DNA of 64,000 bases, taken from contig JAJNNX010000013.1 of NCBI GenBank assembly GCA_023159155.1, positions 868,001 to 932,000 on the forward strand. The letters are read 5' to 3'. Numbering within the stretch: position 1 is the first letter of the stretch; each line of letters starts with the position of its first letter. The stretch comes from Ustulina deusta. Taxonomy: Eukaryota; Ascomycota; Sordariomycetes; Xylariales; Xylariaceae. Shown here in pieces: positions 25,600 to 36,823 of this stretch. The notes below the pieces were generated by a model, which worked only from the letters and a program-made list of their open reading frames with translations, had not been told where the DNA came from and made no database searches. A program made the translations under genes and the position numbers.

Positions 25600-26330
25600 T
25601 CAGATATGAGCCTTGAGAACCTTGAACGCATCCTCGCGGCTTTCGATATACCGCGTCTCAGCTGTCTTCCAGTTGAGGACCTTCCAGATGTTGTCGACGT
25701 ACGCAGCCTTGCCGTTGAGGTACTGGAGATAATACGCATGCTCCCACATATCCACGCCGATGAGCGGGGTATCCCCTACAACGACCGCTTCCTGGTTAGC
25801 GAGCGTCGCGATGCGTAGCTGGCCTGTCCCGGCCTCCTTGACGAGCCAACCCCAGCCGCTTCCCTGGATACCTAATAGGGCTGCCCCGAAGGCCGCTTTG
25901 AACTTGTCTAGGCTGCCCCAGGTGTTCTCGATGGCGGCCTGGAGCTTCGGTGCTGCCGACGGCTGTGCATCGGGAGAAGAGGCCGGGGATAGATTCTCCC
26001 AGAACAGCGAGTGGTTGATGTGGCCGCCGCCGTTGAACTGGATAGCCGAGAGCTGGGCGGCGGCGTCGTGGAGACGGCCCGAGGCCGTTGCGGCAGCGGA
26101 GACCTCGAGAGCCTTGTTCAGGTTCGTGATGTATGTCTGGTGGTGCTTATCGTGGTGAAGTTCCATGATCTGCTTGGAGATGCTTGGCTCGAGGGCCTGG
26201 TAGGCAGGCTGTGAGTACGGGTATTGCTCGGATTCATGACGGCCGCGCGCCAACGGCCGGATAAAGGGGATATATCACTTACATCGTAAGCGTAGGGCAA
26301 AGGGGGGAGTTTATAAGTCACTTGGGTCAT
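25600..26330 (-). CDS. Iron/manganese superoxide dismutase (manganese type), no transit peptide
   Basis: Two exons on minus: 26330-26283 and 26196-25600; 214 residues. The join at an 86-bp intron restores LPYAYD/ALEPSISKQIMELHH exactly. The metal ligands are present: His30, His78 (GGHINHSLFW), Asp165 and His169 (VDMWEHAYY). Gln127 in GIQGSGWGWLV is the outer-sphere Gln placed as in Mn-type enzymes. It converts superoxide to peroxide and oxygen. The protein starts MTQVTYKLPPLPYAYD, directly at the mature domain, so this form would be cytosolic. An in-frame ATG at 26388-26390 would add 20 residues (MSYNTKRASAHIENTRQ...) that are weakly basic and could be a poor presequence. It contains a three-residue-longer linker near 50-63 (SAAATASGRLHD) relative to compact forms. 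Convergent with the regulator gene. Confidence 0.95.
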
Positions 26331-27127
26331 CGTGGGAGGCTGCCGGGTGTTTTCAATGTGGGCTGATGCTCTTTTCGTGTTGTAGGACACTAGCGGGGGA
26401 CTTCGTGGTATGCGGCAGGAAAGATGAAAGAGAGAGATGGGCAGGAAGCAAAGATGTCCTGGAAATGTCTACATGGGGTAGACCGTAGTACTCGCTTCCG
26501 CTACAGAGGAGGAGCAATCCGGCTAGTGAATCGTCAGAGGTTCCTTCCCCCTACCATCGAGCACTGCTGGGGACATCAAGGTTCTCACCATTACGTCAAC
26601 CGAAATGACGGTATTCGTCACTAGAATCTTATTTAGCTGCTGCTTCCATTACCCTGCCTTCCAATTAGGTGATCAACACAGTGAATTCTTTGTGTGGGCC
26701 TCGATCATGTAACGAGCGCAAACTTGCTCAAAAGACGTCGTACAGCCTCTTCTCGTGTTTTCCACACTACCTAGTACCTCTTCGCCTTCGCTTTTCTATA
26801 CGGACTGCAAAGCAATCGATTGTTCTCTTTTATTGGTCAGGGCGTTTCCTTTCCAAAAAATAGGGAGAAACTGACTCGATGTGTTGCTCTGGAGCGCTTC
26901 GCCGTTGTTGTTCGTCTTGTTGAAGCATTTCTTGGCGTCCACGAAAGACAGCGACCCCGTTGTATTCACTCTTTTTCTCTTCCTACTTCTTCCATACCCG
27001 GGACCTCTCTGTTCGAATGGTTGTTGGTGGTTTCGGCTTCATTCTATTGTTCTTCTTCGTGCTGCAGTCATCCCTCCTTACATAGACGTCTGCTGTCGAG
27101 CAGAAATACACGCACGCGAACACATCA
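26331..27127. other. Divergent intergenic region
   Basis: 797 bases between the Mn-SOD start (-) and a small gene (+). It is pyrimidine-rich on plus from about 26740 to 27070. It probably contains the promoter and 5' leader of the downstream gene. Upstream exons of that gene are possible but I could not support any. Confidence 0.4.
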
Positions 27128-27659
27128 TTGCAGCGAGGTTACAACATGTGTGGCGATCACCACTCTAGAGACTCCGCCGGCGGTGCTCTAGCTGTAATGA
27201 GACCGTCCCCATTCAGAACCGGGACCTCCCCTATACCAATGCCAGGTCGACTCGTCTTCCACAACAGAAGCAAGGATGGCTCACTCGCTACACATGCTAT
27301 ATTCACGGCCGACTCGTCGTGTGAGTTTCAGTCGAGGACTGTAGAACCCTTTTTGGTGACAATACAGTAAGAGGATACACTCCTAATGAATTAACAACGG
27401 CCACTTTTGCTAAATATGTTTCTATAGTGAGACCGGCGATTTGACGAGACCTGCTACGACGAGCCCGTCGTGGGCAACATTCTCATTAACACCGGTTGTT
27501 GGCACTTCACTAGGCGACAAGATACAAGCAGTGGAGGTGGAGTTGGGACGACCGATGAAGATAGAAGTCGGGGTTGATGGCATCATCGGGCGTAGAGTAT
27601 CAGTCTGGACGCAGAAGGGCGCGGGGCCTGTCGCGGAGGGCATTGTTGGGTACAATTGA
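27128..27659 (+). CDS. Hypothetical small protein, two exons
   Basis: Exons 27128-27366 and 27428-27659, joined by a 61-bp intron (GTAAGA..CTATAG); 156 residues. The two ORFs are in the correct phase only after this splice, and the second exon reads VGTSLGDKIQAVEVELGRPMK then IGRRVSVWTQKGAG, which has the regular pattern of real coding sequence. I do not recognise the family. No signal peptide, membrane segment or metal motif stands out. The start could instead be the Met at 27146, and more upstream exons may exist. Downstream is a long gene-free stretch. Confidence 0.5.
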
Positions 27660-30252
27660 TGAAGTGAAGCACAGCTTCATGTTTGGTAGAGGGGGTCAGG
27701 GGGTTAGGCCTGCAGTCGTTGGACTCGGTCATGCTAAACTGCTGAGGCGTATGGGCTGCTAATGGGAAGGCAGATACTCCTTCCTGATATTGAAGCCCCA
27801 CCCTCGTATTCATTTTCAAGAGCAAATAAGAAGGTAGTCCCCATTGGTCTTAAGTTCAATTTAGGCATGTCGATTCAGAGCACCTCAGTGCTCTTGGCAT
27901 GCCCTCCATATAAGGTAGCCTTTGGGGGATAGTAGGGGTTGCTGGATCCTCGATCTAGACATCCACCTTGATCTAGGTAACAAAACCTGAGGCTCAAACA
28001 ACAAGGGCAGCATTATGGTTCAAACGGACTCTTCCTTGGCCACCACAACGAAACCCATGATGGTGTGAACGTCAATTTTAGAGAATCAACATTACGAAGA
28101 TCACTAACATAGGCTTCAACACAAAAAAGGAGGGGTATAGTCACTCAACCCTATTTATATTATCTAGTTACTTGGTGCCTTCTAGCGCTGAAATTGGTTA
28201 ATATCAATGGGAACGAATCCAGTCGAGCCGACGACCGCGGCCCAAGAGCGGATGGACTAAACGCAACTGCGCCGCCAGTGAGGTGACAATCAACCACGTT
28301 TTGTGCTGTGTCCACTGTGGGCATAGAAATAAAGGTCATACCGGCTGCATCAGGCCACGACAGCCAATTATGACCGGCCATATTGTAGTAGGGAAGACGC
28401 AGTGATGTAAACAGGATCGAGTTTACCTTACGTATAGAGATATGAATAACCACACGGTTTCAGGAAGTAAAATATAATAATTATCATAGAGGACTTGAAT
28501 AGCCAAGGGCATCACACTGTATGGTGCTGATGTCCAAAACCAGAGGGAGGCAGAGACGGTATGGGCTGCATCTTGCCCACGCAATAGGGAGCCCTTTTCG
28601 GGTTCTTCGGGTGCTGGTTTTGCGACCTGGGAAGAATATCACTGCAGTAGAACTGTTGAATTAAGAAGTCCTGATAAGGAGGCTAAATGAGGTGAGGTCA
28701 ATCATGTGTTAGGGTCCATATAAGGTCGTCCAATGACACTCATTGGGCGTGAAGTTCTGACCCCTGAGGCGAACAAGGTCTAGCAATATACAACAGACGC
28801 CTATGTGTCTTTGAAATCTAACACTACGCAACAAACAATGTCCAAACCAAGCGCGCAGTATTATAGACAATTGACTTTGTACGGATCAGAAACAAACTCG
28901 TTTTGCTGGTTTTACAGCCATGAGTTTCTTTTGTTCAGGCGCTGCAGAGTTTTTAAGGCCCTCCTGGACGAGATGGCAGCCAGGTTTAATATATAGACGT
29001 GTTGCTACGTCCAACATCTAACTTAGGCAGCACAAACTCGCCGATCTACCGTAAAGAGATTCTGTTGGTGATGTACCACTGTACAACCTAACCTCAGGCA
29101 GAGAGGTCTGTGTAGTAAAGAACCCACAACATAAAAGTTTTTTCTTTCTTTTTGGATTCCTGACCGGATATCACCAAGTCAACAAGACCAGAAGCTAGGT
29201 TCACTTTTGGTCCTATTGAACCTACTGTTATATAAACTCCAACATCACCAACATTACGGTGTCTCCAGCATTAATTACCAACAGCAACATTTCCAGATAT
29301 AGTCAACATTGACATATCAATCCCTACTCGGGCGGTAAAATATTGTACTTTACTATGGTACCTCTTCGAGTGGAGGGAGCTTCTCCCAGTTAGCGTTGGC
29401 TGAACGGATGCAACGATTCGCCGAGGAGCATAGTTTGGCAATCTCAGTCTAGATGGCAGCAGCGACAATATGTCTACTACAGGTTTTGTGACTTACAGCC
29501 TCGGCAACCATATTATGCCTATCTACAAGGGCTAGTCTCTCTCAGACCAGTCGGTGTAGAATGGCCGACAGCAAGTGCTGATGTAGTGGCCTAGATAACT
29601 CGTGGTGCTCCGGCCTTGATAGGCCTGATGTCTGTGAAACACCCAAACTTGAAGTGTTTCCCTGAAAGCACTGGACTGTTCCGAGTCGGCACAAACTGAG
29701 GAGACTAAAGGGCCTACTTAGGTTAGCTGGTCAGGTACGGGATAGGTTATGATCTCAAGTGTACTGGAGTACCGTAGGTACACCGGGTGGGACTATCGCG
29801 GGGTATGTACCGTAGTGTACCTATCAACGAGTGTGCCGACTTGTATAAGAGATACGGTATGGTACCCCACACCACTTCATCCCTGCATTTAGTACTTGAA
29901 GTAGCAGTAGGTACCTACATACCTAGGTAGGCACACTTATTACAATGATTTCAATAGTATCGAAAAGGAACTATACTTGAGCCACGGTTTTACTAAACTT
30001 GTCGGGGGTGGTACAGTACGCACTTAAGTAGGTAGGTACCTAGCAAACATAAGGTAGGTACCGTACAGTATTGTTGAGGTTCACGCAGTTTGATTGAATC
30101 CTTTAATAATAATATTCTACCTACTTACTTACCTGTCTCTCTACCTAACCAAATGTTAATGCCTGCCTGCCTGAGGTATCGACTTATGTTACTAGTACTA
30201 CCTAGACCTAGGTAAGGACTTAGGCGAGGTCCCTAGGTACATAACCTAAACA
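27660..30252. other. 2.6-kb region without a supported gene
   Basis: Short ORFs only (up to about 97 codons). An open stretch on minus at 28160-28453 and another on plus at about 29454-29600 could be decayed genes, but neither matches a family I know. CCTA/TAGG tetranucleotide runs are dense at 29905-30240, just upstream of the next gene. Confidence 0.4.
29905..30240. repeat. Cluster of CCTA/TAGG tetranucleotide runs
   Basis: Several short tandem runs of ACCT/AGGT (29911-29932, 30024-30062, 30117-30150, 30205-30238), interspersed with unique DNA. Similar runs occur near 4657, 14933, 15240 and 34120, always outside exons. Confidence 0.75.
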
Positions 30253-32360
30253 ATGGACATCTTTCGGAACGCCTTCAACAGCTGGACGCGTCGCGATCCG
30301 CAAACTAGTTCTAACCCTCCCTCACCCGAGATGCCGCGATGCCATAGCACGCCGACATCGACGCCGACGCCAGCGGATCCGAACCCGAACCCAATCCCTC
30401 CCTCGTCGCCTCTTTCGTCTTTGCACACCACTGTCTCATCTGCCGCCGCGACGGTTGCTTCTCCGAACGACACTCCAAAAGGTGGAGGAGAAGAAGAGGA
30501 AGAAGAGGAAGAAGCAGCACAGCAAGCACAAGAGACCGTCCTCACCGATGACGATGGCGACCATGAGCGGCCACAATACCACACGGCAAGAGGATTACCG
30601 CCCGAGTTGAAGGAGCATTGTCGTGTCTATCTCGAAGAAGCACTCCGTATGTCGCTCATTTCCTGACGTCATCCATCCCATGCCGCCATCACCCATCGTG
30701 TTGTCGTCGCCGGGCCTGTCCCTACTCTGTTACTTATTATTATCATCTATTTCTTCACAGCGCGACAAGCCATCTTCCTCCTCGACAGCCTCCTCTCGAC
30801 TCGACCCTCGAATCCCGACGACCCTGCCTACTGCCCTCCCCCGAGCCAGATCTCCCTCCTATGCTCCATCCTCGTCCACCCAGACTTCACCACGCGACCC
30901 AAAGAACCGGACTGGCCGCAGATCAGCCTCCAATCTCTCGCATACCTACGAGACCTGCTTGCCGTCTTTGGTCCTATCAACGCTGGTTTCAAGGAGTCCG
31001 TCCTCTTCGGCACGAATGCGACAACCGACTCCGACCTAGCCGATGATGATGGTGGTTGTCTGGATGCCGACGAACGCGGTTTGGTGCGCCTGTGCCCCCG
31101 ACACGGGAATGACAGCGTCTGGCAGCGAGGCCGCGACTTCTTCAGCGTCGTGGGATGGGCCTTCAATTGTAGCGTCTTATACCCCGAACGATGGCAATGG
31201 TGGAGTCGATGGCTCGAGTTCATGCTCGATCTTCTGGAGAAAGATCTCCAAGAGCGGCATCGGCTGGACACAGAAAATGGACTCGACGATATGCCCTGGC
31301 TCCGAGGCTCGATTCTTGCTTCGTATGTCACCCAGCGATCCGGTCGCACAGCCGACGCGGCCATGTGGATTATGAAGGCGCTGTTTGCGGATGGCAACAC
31401 GTCCTCGACCTCTGTTTTCCAGGAAATCTGGCATCGAGAGCATAAGAGCAAATCGCTGCTGCAGCAACGCACCGCGAACAAGCGGAAACGGGAAAAGATC
31501 AATATCGACAAGGGCGAATATGGGGGGTATCTCGACGACGAGTCTGTGCACTCCTCACAAGCCTCGGAACCACCGACGCCACAAAAGAAGAAGACAGCGA
31601 CGACGTCGTCGGCCTTGGCAGATGAAGGAGTTCTCGAGATGGCCTATGGCGAAACCATACCCCTGCGACAACGCCTGTTTTCCCTGGTAAGTTTTCACGA
31701 CTTCCTCGTGTCGACGAATTCGTCGGGCTCATCCTAGTCTACAAGGTCTCGTACTTGTGCTACAGTTTGCACGACGCTTCCCCAATCGATTTCTCGAGTC
31801 TTTATAAGAGATTTGAGCAGAAGATCAAGGAGCTCCCGCTACCCATCTTCTCCTCGTTCATCAACAACTCGACCTCGGCGTTACGAGTCGACCAGCAGGT
31901 CGAGATGTTGCAAGGCGTGCTCTTCCTCTTCATGCCGCCTGGTGCACTGAGCCCTCGCAGGGTCGACCGCGTCAGGTTCGAACAAGGCGGGATCTCGCCC
32001 GCCATCCTCGAACGCTGCTTCTTGCCCTACCCCGCCAACACGATCGAAGCAGAGGATAATGTCAAGATGTCTCTTCTGCTGGAGAACCTGTTGATGGTGG
32101 TCTGGCAGCACGGAGACAAGGACGAAAGCTTTAGCGAGAATCTGACCGAGGTTGTGTTGAGGGGCACCGAGGCGCGACGGAACAAGATCAACAAGAAGAA
32201 GACTCGTGGTCGCGGGAAAGGGCTTAGCGACTCGGAGCTCGAAGCGAGGGCTGCGCTCGAGTCGTCGGATGCGAGACTCGTGTGGCTTGCGGAAGCGATC
32301 GCGGAGAGTATTGGGGCAGCGACTGACGAGGACGCCATGGACGAAGATGAAGGTTCGTGA
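30253..32360 (+). CDS. Conserved-looking protein of unknown function (644 aa)
   Basis: Exons 30253-30646, 30761-31686, 31746-32360. The first 110 residues are Ser/Thr/Pro-rich then Glu-rich (eight consecutive Glu), probably disordered. The rest looks folded and mostly helical: PELKEHCRVYLEEAL, then SQISLLCSILVHPDF, DWPQISLQSLAYLRDLLA, and a Trp-rich stretch (YPERWQWWSRWLEFMLDLLE). A basic, possibly nuclear-localising segment (RTANKRKREK) precedes SPEPPTPQKKK-like phosphosite-rich sequence; the C-terminal region has another basic patch (NKINKKKTRGRGKG) and an acidic end. I do not recognise the family. Intron 2 uses an AAG acceptor, the only one nearby that keeps the frame. An extra 57-bp intron near the end would give a different C-terminus (see findings). 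Confidence 0.8.
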
Positions 32361-33033
32361 TATTGTTGCGTGCGTTCGGGCGTATCTTGGAATACTTACG
32401 AAATGCTAGATGGCGAGCCGTCGTTTATGACGGCCGTGGGGTAACGCGATGCACGAGCACGATGACGGGGACGGAAAAGAAGCGCCGCAGTACTCATGGC
32501 GTATGTGTGACTTGCGCAGCTGCCGACCCTTTAAGAGATACTCCGGTGTGGTTGAACCGATTTGTTCTTTGTCAACTCGACGAGTCGAGAGCGCGTCGAG
32601 GCGAAAGGGAGAATGGTGTATCAGGTGTGTGGGTGGGGAGCGATTTATGTTTTATCGGGGTTTATAAATTGATGGCGTTCCCCATGGAGTGGTCGAGGGC
32701 ATGGTATTTGGGTGTCATGACACGTACCATGACATGTTTACGGGAGTACGAGTTATACCCCGGCGTTAAGAGGGAGGGTGGTGGCCGGTCTGTTTCGGTG
32801 TCTCGAGTCTAGACCCAGGGCCTTGCGCGTGGTGTTCGAGTGTTTTATATACATAAGTATACACATGTCGCTTGCTAATGCTGTAGTACACCGATGGTAC
32901 TAACGCGGCCAGTGGTAAACTGATGGGTATGTACTTACCTAGCCTACGTACATGATATTGTACAAGTCTACTTCTACGATCAACACCAACACCAACCCCC
33001 GATGACGCCTGACTCTGCTCTAATCGTGCCTGT
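32361..33033. other. Convergent intergenic region
   Basis: 673 bases between convergent genes. The first 84 bases may be the last intron and exon of the upstream gene. No other gene or RNA is supported. Confidence 0.5.
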
Positions 33034-33669
33034 CTACCGCTTTCTGGCCGGTGTCGGTGTCGGTGTCCAAGTTTGGGGCTGCCACGTCTCGCCCGGCGCA
33101 CCGCTTTGCGCCCGTTTCCACGGGTCCGTGTCTGTTTTTGTCTGCGGCGGACTCGCCCTCCGCGAGCGAGTATCCACATCTTCTCGTATCTCTCCCTGTG
33201 TCTCGACCCTATCTTCATCGTCCCTCGGTGGCGTTTGTCCATCGCTCCCCGCCATCCTCTCGTTCGAATCCGGGGGTTGATTTGTCGTCTTCGTGGGCGG
33301 CATGTCTAGCAAGCTCGGTTTCGCCTCCCACCGCGCATCGGCCTCGGCGGCGAGAAGCTTCATGCGCGCCTGGCGCTGGAGCTCGGACACCTGCTCCGCC
33401 ATGGTCGGCGCATCCACTCGCTGGTGCCGCAGCCATTGGTGCCATGCTGGCGGCACCTTCACTTCGCTGTATGGCGTCGACCGCGGGTAGTGCACCAGCC
33501 GCCGGTACGGCGCGCTCTCGGGCGCGTCGCCGCGGGGTTGTCGCAGCTCGTAGTACGTGTTTCCTTGCAGGTCCTCGCCTGTTGGGGGTTGTGTGAGTAT
33601 AGACTTGTCCCGCCTCCCGCTTCCCGTCCGTCGCTGGTCTGGTATGCTGACTGCTGTATAGGTGGGTGT

Positions 33670-33702
<33 letters not shown>

Positions 33703-33808
33703 CTGTGTGTTGCGACTCACCGACGAGAATCCGTTTCCGCCACGGCAGGCGTAATGATTTCCATTGGTGCCAGATTTTAAGGATGGGGCTAGTTTGTTTC
33801 GACGACAT
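33034..33808 (-). CDS. NADH:ubiquinone oxidoreductase assembly factor, NDUFAF2/NDUFA12-like
   Basis: Two exons on minus: 33808-33721 and 33578-33034; 210 residues. The first 110 residues carry the NDUFA12 (B17.2) family pattern: WRKRILVGEDLQGNTYYE, RRLVHYP, then YSEVKVPPAWHQWLRHQRVDAPT. NDUFAF2-type paralogues are mitochondrial complex I assembly chaperones that occupy the B17.2 site on the immature peripheral arm. The longer length and missing classical NDUFA12 C-terminus favour the assembly factor over the structural subunit. The last 90 residues are polar, acidic and Pro/Thr-rich, ending in TPTPTPARKR. The 142-bp intron contains a GA repeat. No strong presequence is visible, as is usual for this family. 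Confidence 0.85.
33670..33698. repeat. (GA)n microsatellite in the NDUFAF2-like intron
   Basis: A GA dinucleotide run of about 26 bases followed by one GACAGAGA imperfection, inside the intron between 33579 and 33720. On the transcribed (minus) strand it is a CT tract between the 5' splice site and the acceptor. Confidence 0.95.
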
Positions 33809-34712
33809 GGTGTATATGTTTCACTGTGGAATGTGGCGAGATTATTATTGTTTTTCTCGCGCCTTGAGATAAGTCTTTCATGGAGGTAACATCCATACAG
33901 TATAGGATAGGCGCAGAACTTGGGGAGCCATTCCTAGGTTGAACTAATTTCCTACCTACGTCAGATACTGTGGCTGGAATTAAGGGCTTTACAGCCACAT
34001 TCCAATGCAAGCTGCTCACCAGCCACAAATTTAGATCCCCCCACACCTCCTCTTAGTAGGTACTCTCCTCACTCTTACCTTATGCATGTGAATGAATACC
34101 CACAAATTGTAGGTATGTCCCCAAGTACCTAAGTACCTACATACATGTACCCACCGAGGCACATCAGTCTCTAGAGAGAGAGACGTCACTCTCATCCCTC
34201 CTGCGCTGACACGTTGGGGTGCATCTCCTCGTCCCCCACACACACCCGGAATCTCTCTGCCCCTTGGACCTTGGCTTTCGACAACTGTATTTCCAACATT
34301 CTAACAATGCGCCACTAACCTCATTACCTAGCCGAAGACCTATCATTTTGCAAAATCGGGAAAACGTCCAAGATCGTCAACTGGTGACGCGGCGCACTGC
34401 TGTTGCTGTCGCTGTTGTTGTGGCTGCTGTACAGCTATATGCTTCGTTGGCCGGCTCATTCGGGCACGTCTGCACTCGACTCGCATTCTTAACCACGACG
34501 GCTATCATCCTCGAGAAACAAGAAACAAAAACGTGACAACATCCATGTAGCCACGACCGACCCTCGTCGACACCCCAGCTCGAACCCGCCACTCTGCCCA
34601 CCAATTCTTCGTCCCATCTTCACCAGATCTGCTCCTGAGCACAACCAAACACGACGCGAACCTTCTATTCCTAACATTCCGCCGCTACCTAGGCAGTGCC
34701 TATACGACCACG
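33809..34712. other. Divergent intergenic region with pyrimidine-rich leader
   Basis: 904 bases between divergent gene starts (NDUFAF2-like on minus, CH-domain gene on plus). Short AGGT/ACCT runs occur at about 34050-34150. The 300 bases before the plus-strand ATG are CT/CA-rich, as in many fungal 5' leaders. No separate gene seen. Confidence 0.5.
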
Positions 34713-36823
34713 ATGGCGTCGGTGTCCTCCTTGGACAAGGACCTGCGAAAGCTACGCCTTGAAAAATACACACCCGCCGCCGCCGCCGAGGCTCGATCTT
34801 GGATAGAAGGCATCTTGGGCGCTAGTCTGTCCTCTGCCGACCTCCTGGAGGGTCTCAAGGATGGTGTGGCGCTTTGCAGGTAAGTCTTGGAAGTTGGTGC
34901 CATGCTCCTCGCACCCGCCAGCACGATCCATGATAGTAGCCGGGATGTGTAGTAAGTCACTAACATCGAACCCATGATAGGCTCGTCAACTTGGCCATCG
35001 GACCGCCAGGAGTCAAGTTCAAGCAATCCGCCATGCCTTTCGTCCAGATGGAGAACGTCTCGCACTTCCTCCGAGCCTGCCAATCCCCTCCCCTCAATCT
35101 CCAGGAACACGACATGTTCCTCACCGTCGATCTGTACGAACAGAAGGATCCCGCCCAGGTCCTACAATGCATCGGGGCCTTCTCACGCGCTGCCCACGCC
35201 GTCAATCCCGACGCCTTCCCGTCCCCCATAGGGCCCAAGAGTCGTGGAATGCTAAGCCCACAACCTACGGGGGGGTATAGCACCCCCAGGAATCGAGGAC
35301 TGTCCAACGTGAGCGCCACGTCGCCCAGCTACGGCTCACGTTCGGGGCTCGTAGTTTCGAGGACAGGTGATTCCTCAGGTCGCTGGAGCCCCACGAGGAG
35401 CCCTGCAAGTGACCGAGTTGGCTCACCGACCGTCTCGAGTTGGAGCAGGAAGGATCATGAAGGGGTTACTAGCCCGGCGTGGAACATCGCCCAGTACGGC
35501 TACATGGGCGGTGCCAGCCAAGGAAATCTCGGTATCGCCTTTGGGGGGCGACGACAGATCACCAGTGCTGGCCCCCGCGTGCCATCTCGGGCAGAGAAGG
35601 AGCGTAAGCTAAAAGAACAGGAAGAACAGCAAAGGCTGCAGATGGAAGAGGAAGAACGCGGGCGAAAGGCCGAATTGGAAGCCGACGAGAAACGTGCGCA
35701 GCTAGATGAAGAGCTGGGGTGGGAAGACGCGACGAGACAGCTACGAGCCGAGGAAAAGCGGAAGACGGAGGAGGAAAAACTGAAGTGGGAGGAAGAGGAA
35801 CGACAGTGGAGACTAGTAGAGGAGAAGCGGCGAAAGGAAGAGGAGGAGGCCGAAGCAAGACTCGCCGAGGAGCGGAAGCGGACACGCAGCCCGAATGACA
35901 GTCGCTTACGTGGCCAGTTCCTAAGCCAATACCGAGTCGAGCAGAAGCTGGCATCCCAAAGAACCGGGGAAGGCGATTATGTCAAGCAACTAAGAGAATT
36001 AGAGCTTGCCCGCCAGAGGGAAAACGAGTATGAGGAGGAGCGACAAAGGCGCTCGCCAGGGCAAGAGACGTCCAAGACCCGAACGCGTTCTCGCAGTCGG
36101 CCCAATAAACCGGAGAGGCCACCTAGTCGGCAGGACTCTTGGAGGCCCCGTGACGAGAGGGATTACTTACGCACGCAGTGGGGCCATCACCGGGCACAAG
36201 GGCAGCAGGAGACGGCACCCCAAGTCCCTCCACGCCCGTTACCGGATCCTACTGCGGCATCAGTCAAACCCCATCGCACCGGCGAGACGCCGTCCCCTCC
36301 GGCCCCCATCGAGACCCCACGAACTGGGGAGGCTAGGCCCCTCCCCGTTCCAGGGGCATCGAGTGGATCTATCCCCCTTTCGCGACCACTTCCAGTCCCC
36401 CAGGCCACCAGCCGCACAGACCGTTATCTGGCCTCAACCCCAGCGCCCGTGCAACAAGCACCGCAGCGGTCGTACTCGCGCGAACTAGACGCCACAGCGG
36501 AACGCGACGGCGAAGATAGGCGCCGCGCGCAGTCTCAGAACAAGACCAAGGCTGGCGGGTGGGCGAGCAAGTCTTTGCTTGAACGCGAGATGGAGCTCGA
36601 GCGCCAGCGCCAGCGCGAGTGGGAGGAAGCACAGGAGGAGACGGCGCAGGCCGTCCGCTCTGGCGACGGCGTCGACGGCATTGGAGGCGGAATCGGTGGA
36701 CGCTGGGATGTCTCGCAGTGGGCTGGCTATACAGGTGGCGATTCCCAGAATAGAGGCTCCGCCGGCATTGGTGCTAGTCGAAGACAGATCGTCGGGCCCC
36801 GGCCGCTGCCTCATCGGCCTTAA
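34713..36823 (+). CDS. Calponin-homology (CH) domain protein with coiled coil and calponin-like repeats
   Basis: Two exons, 34713-34879 and 34981-36823; 669 residues. Residues about 18-140 form a transgelin/calponin-type single CH domain: EARSWIEGILG, LLEGLKDGVALCRLVN (across the intron), VKFKQSAMPFVQMENVSHFL, DLYEQKDPAQVLQCIGAFSRAA. A Ser-rich linker follows, then a calponin-repeat-like segment at about 222-245 (IAQYGYMGGASQGN), then a long Glu/Arg/Lys coiled coil (about 255-400), a Pro-rich region with PPRPLP/RPLPVP SH3-ligand-like motifs, and a second repeat-like segment at the C-terminus (SQWAGYTGGDSQNRG). Single-CH proteins of this type (Scp1/Stg1) bind and bundle F-actin. Those are about 200 residues long; this one is three times longer. 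Actin binding is inferred from the domain. Confidence 0.88.
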
